Source: Anisakis pegreffii
Lineage: Eukaryota > Nematoda > Chromadorea > Rhabditida > Anisakidae
Direction: 5' to 3'
Length of the DNA: 64,000 bases
NCBI GenBank assembly: GCA_035041965.1
Contig: JAPYMA010000603.1
Coordinates: 1-64,000 of the forward strand
Positions 49,410 to 60,500 of this stretch are shown in pieces. Under the pieces are notes generated by a model. That model saw nothing but the letters and a program-made list of their open reading frames with translations, was not told the DNA's origin and ran no database searches. A program made the position numbers and the translations under genes. How positions within the stretch are numbered: the stretch's first letter is position 1; every line of letters starts with the position of its first letter.

Positions 49410-49900
49410 GAATGTGCCATTTTTTCCAAGTTTGAGCCAAGGTTTGAGTTTTTTGAGCATTTTTTGAGCCGTTTTTTTTCTTTGGTTTGTTGATAACAAG
49501 TACCGAGTGAATTGAGCGAATAGAAGCTTTGATAGATGATGAGTGCTGTGTACTTTAGTGTTGTAGCGCTGATACAGCAGCTAGTCGAGCTCCTCTGAGT
49601 TATCCCTTGACAATATTCATGCTCACTGGTTCGATTCTGGAGAAGTTTTTCACTGCTGCGATGACATTTCACAGTTGTTGGCTGATGCTGGTGAAGTTGT
49701 CAAGTTTCGCTTATTAACTGAGCACTTAGTTTTGCAACTTTTCATAGTTTTTCTCGTTTAGCATTTGAGAATGCCAGTAAATTGAGAATCATTTAGCAAA
49801 AATATCTTCGTCACTCGATAGTGATTGATGTGGCGTATAAGTTTGTGGCTGAGACAGTTGTGTACTTCTTTGCCACACTGGATACGTCTTGATCAGTTCC

Positions 49901-50045
49901 TAACTAAAAATGATATTCACTCGTTTATCACACAGTCAGATTGATATTATCAGCTACCGATGAGTTTTCGAATAACTAAAAAAGATATTCACTCGTTTAT
50001 CTCACAGTCAGATTGATATTATCAGATACCGATGAGTTTTCGAAT
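49901..50045. repeat. 72-bp tandem duplication, two copies
   Basis: Copy 1 is 49901-49972 and copy 2 is 49973-50045. Both begin TAACTAAAAA and contain GATATTCACTCGTTTATC, CACAGTCAG and CCGATGAGTTTTCGAAT. They differ at three or four positions. The second copy runs into GAATTTTCAG, an acceptor-like string followed by a 23-codon open frame. Confidence 0.92.
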
Positions 50046-51422
50046 TTTCAGTCGACATCAAACGGAGTTGTTTCTTGATGAACAATGTCATGGCCGTTGT
50101 CGTCAGCTACGTAGAAGAGTTTAGAATAGCCGTCTCGTGCAAGACAAGTTCATAAGATCCTGTGTAAAAGTGTACGGGTGCATGCCTGCCTGTTAAGTTC
50201 GCGAAATGGATTGATTCAGTGCAATGCTTATTCATTATAAATAATTAATTATGTCGACCTTTCATAGTGTGCTACATTTCATATTCAAAATGAACGTGAA
50301 TTGAACGATTGAACGATTACACCATTCAACAAACTCGTTTTCGGAGAGAATCTGCTTATGCCAGTAACGTTTTCTGTTTATAGCAGTAAGCCAACTGTTG
50401 GATTAATGAGTGACCTGATCAATTGTTAATGTCGCCATTTAGATGTACTCATTTTCAACTTTTGGTTCGTGTATTAGCAATGAAACATTAATTAGTTGAT
50501 GAAAATGTTTGACGCAAAAACTACACTCGTTAGATGACCTTTGAAAATAAGAGGAAAATTAATAAGATTGATTGGGAATTGAAAACGTCATTCGCGTGAT
50601 CATCTTCATGCTGACTAAGTGAGCGCTCATGCTGGCGGCGCCCAGTTCGCATTAGAAAGCTTCTCAAATCCAAAGAGCGAACAAAATTTTGAGCCTAAAA
50701 ACCATTCCATTTCATTTGCAATTCCATCAGATTGAATCGATCAATACGACTGCGAGCAAACATTGATCGCAAACCAATGAAAATAATCAACTTAACAGAG
50801 ATTAGCAAAGCGTAGCAGACTTGTTTTAAACTTTACTTTGCTGATCATATTTTTCGAGAATGGTGACCAATCTTATGTAAATTGACTGATTCGTTTCATA
50901 TTCATTAGTTATCCCATTCAAATTCACATCTTGAATTTGGTTTATTTCCTCTCTTCTTTTTCGCTAACTTTATCCGGTTTTCTGTCGTAACGGTTGAAAT
51001 TCATAAGTTGTGATGATTCGCTTGCAGACTCAATAACTCAAGTTGTTGAATTCATCAAGTTGTTCTGATCTCTGTTCAATTTGATCGACATGTTAATCAT
51101 TGAACAGTGACCGATAAATCAACGAGTTAGATGTGAGAATGTTTTGTTTGTATCCAAATCAACTGGAAACAAACCCATTCGAGTGTCCATTTTCGGATGA
51201 TTGTTGGAGTGAATCCGAGATTGTGCTGGCACAACCAGTGTTTCAGTGTTAATAATTAAAGTGAATTCATAAGTCATAAGTCATGAATTCATAATCAAAC
51301 GATATCCTACAAGTGACAATGCATTAATGAGTTGATTCATTCTAGTCCTAAAAGATCATGCATAATGCAGGTTGATGTGGATATATATTGATGCAACTTT
51401 AATGTATTCCTAAGTCACAGAT
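50046..51422. other. AT-rich span, no recognised gene
   Basis: The only candidate is 50052-50124 (plus): after CGAATTTTCAG it is open for 23 codons to TAG (HQTELFLDEQCHGRCRQ). It is too short to support alone. No other structure was noted. Confidence 0.4.
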
Positions 51423-51590
51423 TCAGACTACAAACAAAACTTTTTCAATTTGTGCCGCCTTCTGCACACCATCCAGCTTTTTTGGGACGAAATTGTGCTT
51501 CCAGTGAAAGCATGCACTTATATTCTGGTTGATTTTTCGGATAAATTTAAGTGCGTCTGCAAATATCATACGAGAATTTGACAATGGAAG
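51423..51590 (-). CDS. Possible terminal exon, unrecognised
   Basis: Follows a strong minus-strand acceptor (CGCTTTCTTGCAG), open for 55 codons to TGA. It includes ADALKFIRKINQ and CFHWKHNFVPKKLDG. Codon composition is balanced and G+C is slightly raised. No domain was recognised and no upstream exon identified. Confidence 0.28.
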   Translation of the reverse strand, partial: LPLSNSRMIFADALKFIRKINQNISACFHWKHNFVPKKLDGVQKAAQIEKVLFVV

Positions 51591-51911
51591 CTGCAAGAAA
51601 GCGCTGGTTTTTTCGTAAAGTGTCAAACTGAGAATGGAAGCTACAAATGACGAAATTTCATAAGATCAGATGTCAAGTTCGCAAAAGAACCTGGATATTA
51701 GCCGTCTTGTCTATTGCAACTGCTTCTTTCTCACTCTGAACACATATTGAAATTTCAAATGTCATTCAATTTCACAACAATATCTCAATGAATATTTCTC
51801 CGCTTCACGAAATTCCACTGCGATCATTTGACTCCCTCTTCAAAGCGTTCGCATTCTAGCATCAGACTTAATTGGCTGAAATTTTGACGGAAATTTGCGA
51901 AAATTCTTCAG

Positions 51912-52001
51912 CAGAATCCAGAGCCAAACAACTCATACTACAATTTCAGCACACTATGTTGACCACAACCCAGTTCTTTAAATATTCCTATGCAACAATT
52001 T
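51912..52001 (+). CDS. Possible 90-bp internal exon, unrecognised
   Basis: Between AAAATTCTTCAG and CAATTT|GTAAGCAG (strong donor). The single open frame of 29 codons reads ESRAKQLILQFQHTML, a likely helix, then a threonine-rich stretch. The frame also stays open upstream and downstream, so the boundaries rest on the splice words only. Confidence 0.25.
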
Positions 52002-53376
52002 GTAAGCAGTGCGTGTGCTTAGTGCACGCAAATCAATGTGCCCAAAACTGTGTGACTTGGATTCCGTGGAGAGTTGCGAATCACTCGTATTCGTTGCTAC
52101 TCTTTTTGATTAATTGTGATGCGAGAAGAACACACACTCACTCGCCCCAATGTTCAGCTGATTCAAAAAGTGGCAACTAATTCATTTTAGCACCGAACAA
52201 TACGAATCTCTATGTGAGTGGTGACATGTAGCAAACCTGAAACACGATTACTGGATTGTGTCATTATTATGTTGCAAATTTTGAAATTATTCACCATGTG
52301 TTTCAAAGTCAGCACTCAACCAACCAAACAACAGCTCAACGAACAACAACTGCACTTCAACATTTCGACCAGAAAAAAAACCGCGTTCAACAACTAAACC
52401 GATAACTTCCTTGCCTCTTTATCACGAAAATCTCCCCCTAATGAAGCAATACTTTATTAATGAGCCGATCATCCAGAAGTGTTTTGTTATGGCAATCCAC
52501 TCATAAAATGTGACATTCTGGATTCGAATCGAAATTATTTATTTATTGAGAAATTGGGGCCCGTTGTTGTAATATGTTTGTGCTATATTTGTGCGGCAAT
52601 CGCTCATTCTCTAGTTGAAAACATCTTAGAACGATAACAAAATTAACAATGTATCTTTGCTTGATTTCTCAAGACAAATGAGATGGAATTTTGGAACAAT
52701 AAAGCTAGAGAGCAATTGATTAATGAATGGTCCATAAAAATAAGTTCAGAAAAAAAAATCGCAAACGAAACTGAGCAGACGAGATCTCAGTATAACTTCA
52801 GTAAATTGCAAGAAGTGGTAATAATAAAATTAAAATAATAATGATAATAATAATAATAATAATAATAATAATATTAGTAATAATAATAACAAAAATAACA
52901 ATAATGCTGGTACCCTGAATGACCAAAAGTAATGCGGAAGGAAGTTCTTTTGCCAAAGTCGTTTTTCCGCAAAACAATTCCCTTACGCATTACTAGTCCA
53001 CAAATTCACTTAACTATTGTTATTATTACCATTATTACTTTATTTTTATTATTACTACTTCTTGCGATTGTAAATTGCGTATCTAAGCACTAGTCCACAT
53101 TTGTCCACTTCACTTAATTGTGAACACGAGCAATATTCCAGGATCCCATGAAGAAGTTGTTCAGGTTACTATGCCACTGGACAAATGAAATGCAATGAGA
53201 TGATACCAAAGAATAAGTAAAAATTAATGAACATAGACTAAAGACTTAATAAAATGATGGTATGTGTCAATTACGTGTTAGTGTTTAACAAACTGAAACA
53301 ATGGTTTGTTAATATTAATGAGCGCGTTCTTGTTTTTCGCTTGTGATAGATCGATGTGTTTATAAAAACATTTGGA
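52002..53376. other. AT-rich span with a microsatellite, no recognised gene
   Basis: No convincing open segment. An AAT microsatellite is listed separately; imperfect TTATTATTA text continues around 53020-53060 on the other side of a short more complex stretch. Confidence 0.5.
52818..52902. repeat. AAT/ATT trinucleotide microsatellite
   Basis: Nearly continuous AAT units with single-base interruptions. The longest pure run is about nine units near 52845-52873. Confidence 0.92.
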
Positions 53377-53504
53377 TCACAGCTGGGCCCGAGTGAAACA
53401 AATGGCCAATTCGACGATTAGTTGAATAATTAAGCGCTCCGTTTGGTCGATTCTTAGTAGGATCCTGTTGTCGTATGCCACCTCCAGTGGAATTGGAATT
53501 GAAG
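53377..53504 (-). CDS. Possible terminal exon, unrecognised
   Basis: Follows a minus-strand acceptor-like GAAAGCTTCAG, open 41 codons to TGA in one frame (LEVAYDNRILLRIDQTERL, then hydrophobic IIQLIVELAICF). The sequence is compositionally complex and unlike its flanks. The plus strand also has a short open run here. No family was recognised. Confidence 0.28.
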
Positions 53505-54100
53505 CTGAAGCTTTCATTTAGATCTCCGATTTTTTTCTGCTCTTCGATACTGTAGATCTATGAATATTCCCTCATTTTGATACGCATTTTCTGTGCGGTC
53601 ACCTGTATCCAATGCTATCCGATGCGATGTCCAGTGCTATTCATAGAGAGCATTTCAAAAGCTGGATTTGTGAGCAGTAATAAACATCCTTGTTATGGTA
53701 ACATAGTTATATGTATGCTCGTTTGGCATTACATTCTCTCGAGGGACTCATGATTAAGTGAATGAATGAAGGCGTTTTTATTACCTATAGCATTTGATCT
53801 AGTTATACATCAATTACTAACCGAACCGAAGTCACATCAATCTCCGAAGCTATCAATATCCACTGTTATATTACAAACTGGTAAGGCATCAATACGCCTC
53901 GAACAGCATAGCAAACATTTGGAACATGCATAACAACCTTGAATTGCAATCGAGTTTTCTCCTGTGATTACATTTCACATCGTCCTATTGCGCGGATTTA
54001 TAATTGCTCCCTCAGCTTCCTGTTCGGTCATTAGCTGGTGGCATTTTGTGGATTAGCGTGAGGATGAATTTGTTTTTTAATTTAGCTGACTTAACTTGAC

Positions 54101-54592
54101 TTGTTCCCGGTCATTTTATCATTTCTGAAGTTTTGGCTGAGGTTCGGTCGTGATTTCATTGAATCAGGCGATTTTTGGGCAACAGGTGATTTTCACTCGA
54201 AATTCCCAATGCTTTTTGTGGTGAAAAAAATTTCATCGAAACTTTACGATGATGATTCACACAAAGACTGTTTTCTCATCTCACCAAATGCAAGATTTAT
54301 CACTCTTAAGTTATCTGCCTGCCTACATATATCATCGTACATGCGGATGGATATGCGGCGATTTTGATTGGTTCTCTTTGGTGGCTGCAAATCCCATTTC
54401 AAGGTGTTGAAGTTCCGTTCGAATGTTCTGTCCGAATTGCACTTCAACGTGATAATGGTAATGTTGATATGTCAGAAAAAAGGGGATCTTTTGAACCAGC
54501 GAACCAACATCTGCTTGATAACGAGCAAAAACACCGATCAAATGGATTTCGGATTAGTTTGTTGGTGGCATGGGAATGGTTTATCTAGGTGA
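54101..54592. other. Island open in several frames on both strands
   Basis: Five overlapping open frames of 67-88 codons fill this half-kilobase: plus 54101-54367, 54364-54588 and 54368-54592; minus 54244-54447 and 54332-54541. Stop codons are depleted compared with flanks and G+C is higher. The island lies just upstream of the likely terminal exon at 54731. I cannot choose the strand; the first plus frame (FGRDFIESGDFWATGDFHSK) and the 54364 frame look most protein-like. Confidence 0.35.
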
Positions 54593-54730
54593 AACAAAGA
54601 AAACTTTGGAAGTTTTCATCAGTGCATAACGCCGAACTTGATGATTACTCATCAAAAAAACAACTCACCTTTCATCAGTGGCATCTGCCATTATCACATC
54701 ACCGTAGTCTCTATTCTCTCATCATTGCAG

Positions 54731-54946
54731 CTGCACAAAATCTTTGAAGACCATCGTTTATTTGCTTGCGAAAATATTCCAAACGGTACAAAAAAGATTA
54801 TGAAAATTTTCGATTCCAGCTATCACTCCATCGTTCACTTTGTCCGAAACACAAGACGCATCTGTTCGGCAATTTTTGATTTTCTGTTCGGGTTTTGTTT
54901 ATTGACGATTCCCTTCAAACTCAGTTGTTGTGTAAAGAAAACTTGA
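54731..54946 (+). CDS. Likely terminal exon of an unrecognised gene
   Basis: A textbook acceptor (CTATTCTCTCATCATTGCAG) is followed by 71 open codons and TGA. The first half is polar and charged (HKIFEDHRLFACENIPNGTK); near the C-terminus is a hydrophobic segment (SAIFDFLFGFCLLTIPF), ending in a cysteine pair and a basic tail (KLSCCVKKT). This suggests a protein anchored near its C-terminus. It probably belongs with the open island at 54101-54592, although no donor there joins it convincingly in phase. Confidence 0.38.
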   Translation: MHKIFEDHRLFACENIPNGTKKIMKIFDSSYHSIVHFVRNTRRICSAIFDFLFGFCLLTIPFKLSCCVKKT

Positions 54947-54996
54947 AGAGTTGATGCGATCTTCAGAAAACGTACTAACCTGACTCATTATCAGTT

Positions 54997-55065
54997 CTAG
55001 AGCCTATCTGCTAAACGACCAGTTGAGTTGCACTGCTGCTGCTGCTGCTGCACGAGTTGTAATTT
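54997..55065 (-). CDS. Possible small terminal exon with a six-glutamine run
   Basis: Minus strand, after GTACCTACTTCAG: 22 codons to TAG, with CAG repeated six times (KLQLVQQQQQQCNSTG). The alternative is simply a (CTG)6 microsatellite in non-coding DNA. Confidence 0.2.
   Translation of the reverse strand, partial: KLQLVQQQQQQCNSTGRLADRL
55033..55050. repeat. (CTG)6 microsatellite
   Basis: Six perfect CTG units, CAG on the minus strand. Confidence 0.95.
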
Positions 55066-55621
55066 CTGAAGTAGGTACCCAACTTGATCTATTGCACTTG
55101 TTTCCGACTCATATTCGTAGTTCCTTGGAAAGGTTCTTCGCATTTAGCACGGAAGAATCTTCGCTATCATATCACATCATATCATATTGCCATCTTATCA
55201 AATGATATCAAATTATATTTTTAAATGAGCTCGAACCCCATGCTCATGCCATCAACCAACCAAAAATTTCATTTCAACTGCTAGTCTGCCGAGAGTTTGA
55301 TAGTTTCGCAGTTCATCCGTTACCATTTGCCACCTACCGATATTTATCTTTCGATCCGTCCAGCGATATTTATCTTCCAACAATCGTTCCACTGAAATAT
55401 TTGCTGGGATTTATAGAATTCCAATTCTCCAGTCGTTTTTGCGTCTTTTTTAAAACTCGACCTATTTCAGTGATTGATTGATTTTCGATCAGCTCCGATC
55501 GTTATCTCTTTGTGTATCTACCTATTATCTAGGTAAATCCATTCAGTGATTTTGCACAAAAACACAACTGCTCTTTTGCTTTACGATTATTGAGTTTGAC
55601 GGTTACCTGGCTTTTCATCAC

Positions 55622-55798
55622 CTGTTTATAATCCATTATCACTTTACCAAAAGAAAAATTATAGCTTCTGTTTGGAACTATTCTCAGAACAAAGTTATGC
55701 AAAAACTCTTTGTTCGAATTTTGTTCTATTGTGTTTTCCACTTCAATGTAATTTTTAACAGTTTCAAAGAATTCTTCCCTTCTTACAGTTTCGAATAC
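55622..55798 (-). CDS. Possible exon, charged, unrecognised
   Basis: Minus-strand frame open for 59 codons, from just after a TAG that could serve as acceptor (TGTAGGTAG) to a good donor (TATAAACAG|GTGATG). Includes RREEFFETVKNYIEVENT and NRSYNFSFGKVIMDYKQ. Codon composition is convincing, but the acceptor is weak. Abuts the plus-strand candidate at 55789. Confidence 0.27.
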
Positions 55799-55900
55799 CT
55801 ACCTACATTGCAACTGCTGGCTGAATTGTCCGCTCGTATCCTTCAGACTGAGGATGTGTTCGTGTATCATATCTTAACTGCAGTAATGCATCCCAGGCCT
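55789..55900 (+). CDS. Possible 112-bp internal exon, unrecognised
   Basis: Excellent acceptor (TCTTCCCTTCTTACAG) and good donor (CCT|GTATGAGC). Open for 37 codons reading EYLPTLQLLAELSARILQ, then TEDVFVYHIL, a helical and compositionally normal protein stretch. No family was recognised. Confidence 0.32.
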
Positions 55901-56936
55901 GTATGAGCGGAATAAGTTTCGTTTGACAGTAACTTGACAGTACCCCTTGCCTGTAGCAGTATCTTACCTAGACTGATCTTAATTTCTGTCGTTGACATAT
56001 GTGTGAATGAGTGCCTGATAAGGTGCCCTTTTGAAATATATGTCTACTTTCCTTAGATGTAAACGGATGGTATTAGAAACTGGGGCAATAAGTCATCATA
56101 AATCCTTTCTAACATAATCCCTTAGCTGTTTCGATCTTCCATAGCTGTATCGATCTTTTATATATCTACACTATTTTAACGCAGTTCATTTCGTGTCCAT
56201 TTTAGTCACTCGTAATTAACAACGGCAAGAACTTGTGGAATTTTTTGAATATGCTTCCGAAATATATCCCATATTTTTTGGGACTACCATCATTTATTAC
56301 TGATCATCTCCGTACTCCGCTCTGCTTCATTAGATTTTTCACCTTGATCTGAATTTCCTCTGTGAAAAGGCAAAAAAGTTAACTGTGACTATAGATTCAC
56401 AGCGATTCTCAGCTTCACAGTCTTGCAATTTGATCCGTTTGATGACAGACTTCGATGAAGTTAGGTGTCATCGAGGGTTTCACGCTAACCGAAAAGGAAT
56501 AATTCGGGAAAATCTCACTGAAACTCTCTCATCTCCAACTGTTTTCGTGTCATTTTCATCAATTCACCTATTTACTTATTGCCTTTCATGCAGTTGGCGC
56601 TGTCACGCGTGTTCTTAGCAAGCATGCATCTCGCATTCTCTTTCGAACTAAAAAAACGCGATAGTTCATTCAACGTTCAGTGAGTTTCTGAATTAAGTTT
56701 TAAAGTTTCAAAATATTTCAAAGACATTTTTTTCCGATGTGATCATTTATTGTCATGCATAAATGTATTTGAATCAGAATGTTTTCCTCGAAAAAAAACC
56801 AAAACCACCCGACAGCAGCAGCAGCAATACATTACGCAACACTCGTCACTCACTTGAAATTCTCTTTTGTTGTTATTTGTTGTTTTTGGATTGGGTGAAT
56901 GAAGAACGCATGAATAATGAAAAGATGAATAAATGA

Positions 56937-57529
56937 ATGAAGTGTCTGGACATTGATGAGATGATGTTCACTGATGATGAATTAGTTCAATATTCGATGC
57001 ACAATCCCCATTCTATAGTCTATTCTCATATGTTTGAATCTTATTGCCGCACACAGCTTTGCTCTACAATCCTGACAAATCCACAGCAGCAATCTCAGTC
57101 AATCTCCGTGAGCTTATTCTCCTCTCAAAAATTTCTGTTCATAATTTTGTCTAGGTGAACTGGCTTACATTACTTGAATTCATTGATATGTAACTATTTT
57201 CCCTAAAGTTGATTCCAGTTAATATCTGACTGTTTTGTGAGGTTCACAATAGTGTTAATTATATGCATGATATGATCTTATCACTGCCGTGATAGGGGTT
57301 GATCGTGCGTGATAAGTTAATCAGTTATCACGACTTGCTACTCAGATTGATCTGAATACCTCTAGGCAATTCTGTTTCCCTTTAACTTGTCCGATCGTTA
57401 TCTTAACGGTGATGCATCATCTGGCAGCTGTTTACCTTCCTATTACGTAGATGTGAGGGAAATTGGTTGAGATTTCTTCGATCAAGCAAACATCAGCATG
57501 CATTAGTCGATGCTTTCATTGGCGCCTAA
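56937..57529 (+). CDS. Possible small two-exon gene, unrecognised
   Basis: Exon 1 starts at ATG 56937 and runs 57 codons (MKCLDIDEMMFTDDELVQYS...) to CAATCTCC|GTGAGCTT, a strong donor in phase 0. Its last part is glutamine-rich (NPQQQSQSIS). A phase-matched segment, 57428-57529, follows CATCTGGCAG and runs 33 codons to TAA (LRRCEGNWLRFLRSSKH). The joined product would be about 90 residues. The second acceptor is poor in pyrimidines, so other downstream exons are possible. A frame at 56385-56618 just upstream is also open (77 codons). No domain was recognised. Confidence 0.33.
57278..57330. promoter_or_regulatory. Cluster of GATA-type words
   Basis: TTATCA (57278), TGATAG (57290), TGATAA (57310) and TTATCA (57325) lie within 53 bp; the last two form the inverted repeat CGTGATAA/TTATCACG. 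TGATAA is the core site of GATA factors, including intestinal ones in nematodes. In AT-rich DNA this could be coincidence. Confidence 0.3.
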
Positions 57530-60500
57530 AGCTTTTCTTTCATGCATTTATTTGTCACACGAGGATTAAGGAAGTTATAATTTATTCATTTATTTATTCT
57601 CGGTAACGCAAACGATTCGCGATGAATCGAGGAAATCTATGTGACTTGATGACGAGTAATGAGTTGATGAATATTTAGCAATAGAAGTTTCGATGAATGC
57701 CCATTCTGAGGTTGTTTTGTTCAACAAAATCTCAATAAGTTGAACACTCTGAACGATTCATCCATATTTGATCAAATGTAATTGATAATTCATTGGCAAA
57801 ATCCGTATCATCAGGAGATTCTTTTTGAGTGAAAAATATAAAATGAATAACAAAACATTACTAACTGCAATCTCAATTGTAAGTGGCGTAGAGTTCATCT
57901 TGAAAGTTTTATGTAATGGCTTTTAAGTGCACTTCTCTTTCAGCAGCATTCATCAATGGTTTGTGTGCACGAGTTGTTTTCTTCTGATTCATTTTGAATC
58001 GACCTTTTCACATTGAGATTAGTGAATGATTTATTGCTGGGCACTGATTTATTTGTTTTTAGCGTTTGAGACGAAACGAACTGGTGGGTGAAGAAATGAG
58101 TACGTTGAGTTAATTTCAACACGTTGAGTTAATTTCAACAACGGATAATCTCAAAAACGCTATAAACACCATATCCGAGCCCATTTCACGCTTTACTTTG
58201 ATTTATTATTATTTTACTGCTTTGTTTTAAATGAGCATATTTGCCGACTCACCTCTTATCGCTGAATGAATCACTTTAAAATCACTCAACAAGCCATTGG
58301 GCATTAGCTAACGTATTATTAGAACAATAAGAGAATGCTTTATGGAAATTGAGAACAAAGTGAGAAGCCATTCGTCCGGAAACAATTTCGTTTCCGCTTG
58401 AACCTCTTCTACAATCGGATTGGATTTGGGAGTCGAGCCGTTATTATAGAGTCGTAATGGTTTTGAAGGAATTATAAGTGATCTGCGAAATTATTCGACA
58501 TTAAGTGGGAAATTAAGAAATTATAAATAATCTATGTTTAGGAGTTGATAACTAAGAGGATCTGAGGATTTACGATCTCTTTATAATGACGATTCGAAGA
58601 CTCTGAAACAAAATAGCCCAACAAACCTTTTCCTTGTTCTTTGAGCAGTTACTTTTTTTGACATTTAAATACCTTTAGCTAGAAAAATAGAATTGACACT
58701 GCTATAGTAGTTTATCGAGAATCGCTAAGAGAAACTTCTATCTATCAGTTGGAATGACTGAATTGTGGTGTATTATTGAAATTGTTTGATGGTTTCAACG
58801 ATTCCGTGGGCAGTTTATTTGATGAAAAACCCATATTAAGCATCATCCAAACATCCAACGTGACAGATGCAACGTTAATAATGACTTATTCGTCGTGCAA
58901 AAGTTACAAGGTCACAGCTCCTCGCCTAGATATTAAATTAATTTCCTCTCATCATTTGTATTCTCTCAAAACTTAGGCCACATACGATAATTTAATGATG
59001 TTCATGAAACGAACGCTGAAGATGTCTGCAAAAGCAGCAAGTTATTGGTTGTTCATGATGATGTCTGCTTCACATCATGTACTCTCGATTGATCATTTAT
59101 TCTGGAAAACTGACTTGATGTCCACTGTGAACAAAGCTTTGAGTTGCTCTGCTAGACTTATCCAACAAATCTGGCCATTGTTTTGATTTTTCGAAATAAA
59201 ACTTGCATCGATTTCCGATTATGCTGCTTTGTGGAAGCAAACCTTCCTCACCGATTGATTACATTTGTGATTTGATAAGAAAGTCATAAAATTGCGAATA
59301 ATATTTCTTACAAGCAAAAAAGCGACAAGTTGAACCACTGATTGCTTGATCATTGAACAATTGTAACTAAAGTTTTACTCGTAAGTAATCTTGCAAGCAT
59401 TTGTTTACATTCCAACCGAACTGGAATACTTCAATTCGTCAGCTTCGTATTCTCTGACGATGAGTCTAATTTCTGAATGAAATGGATTGAGTGTGTTCGT
59501 GGTTGGTTTCCTCATCATCAACATGGATGATGGCTATGGCCATGACCGACCGACACCCATCCTTGCTTTATTCATCCATTTTGCATAAGTACCGACTTCA
59601 GTCATCCAGCCATAGGATCGTCCAATTGCGTTACTTCGAAGCAAGCACAACAAAAACAATGCATTCGTTCAATTATTTGTTCAATCACTGAATCCACATT
59701 CAATTCGATTCATTTCAGACTCGTTACTTGCATAATCTAATTCTGTTCTCATCACACATGATCGTTCTGATCACCTTGTTGTTTATTTCAAGGGTTGATT
59801 TCAAGCTTTCATCAGTATAGCATACTTCCGGGCTCCTTATCGCTTCTCATGTGCTACCTGTTAGTCTGCTTTCGGGCCAACTTGTTTTGATGTTTTCAAA
59901 TTGTCTCTGTGAGCTGCTCAACTTGCTCAAATTTCGGCATTTCTCTAAGTTTTTGTGATGCTGCTGTTGTGCGGAGATGTTTCACTTTTGCAACTCTGAT
60001 TCAATGAAGTTTATTATCAGGCTGATTCCGAGTCCAACACGAGACCGTACATATGGCGTTACGAGCAGATTGTACATTGCTAGCAGTGAGTTGTAATTGG
60101 CATCTGCACATTAGTGGTGATTAAGTGTTAGCTCGTTTTGCTGCTCAATAATTTTCCACTAAACTTGATTACATTAGCCATAAGCATCCTGCTTGTGAGG
60201 GTAATTAACAGTTGCTCGTGTATCGAGATGTGGCACGGCTCTGGATGATGCGCTTTTTGTGGACTGTCCTTTTTAGCTAAACAAATTGACAGCATTTGCA
60301 TTTGGTTGCTGGTTCAGAGAGTAGAATGTAAAAATCGGGACCTCTCAGTGCCTGGAAAATAGTGGTTGTTCTCACATAATTTCTGTGTGTTCTGTTCGCT
60401 GATTTGCTGTAAGAAATAATGAAGTATTTAGATGTTCTGACTGGTTTTGAATTTTGGATTGCTTGTTTGAATTCATTTATCTCGTGAACGAATACTTCGA

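Noticed and set aside
49626..49642. tRNA gene suggested by GGTTCGATTC
   Set aside because: There is no A box, anticodon arm or acceptor stem at suitable spacing.
49319..49672. 117-codon minus-strand ORF as a gene
   Set aside because: It is low in complexity (lysine/serine-rich), crosses the 18-bp hairpin and shows no domain or splice support.
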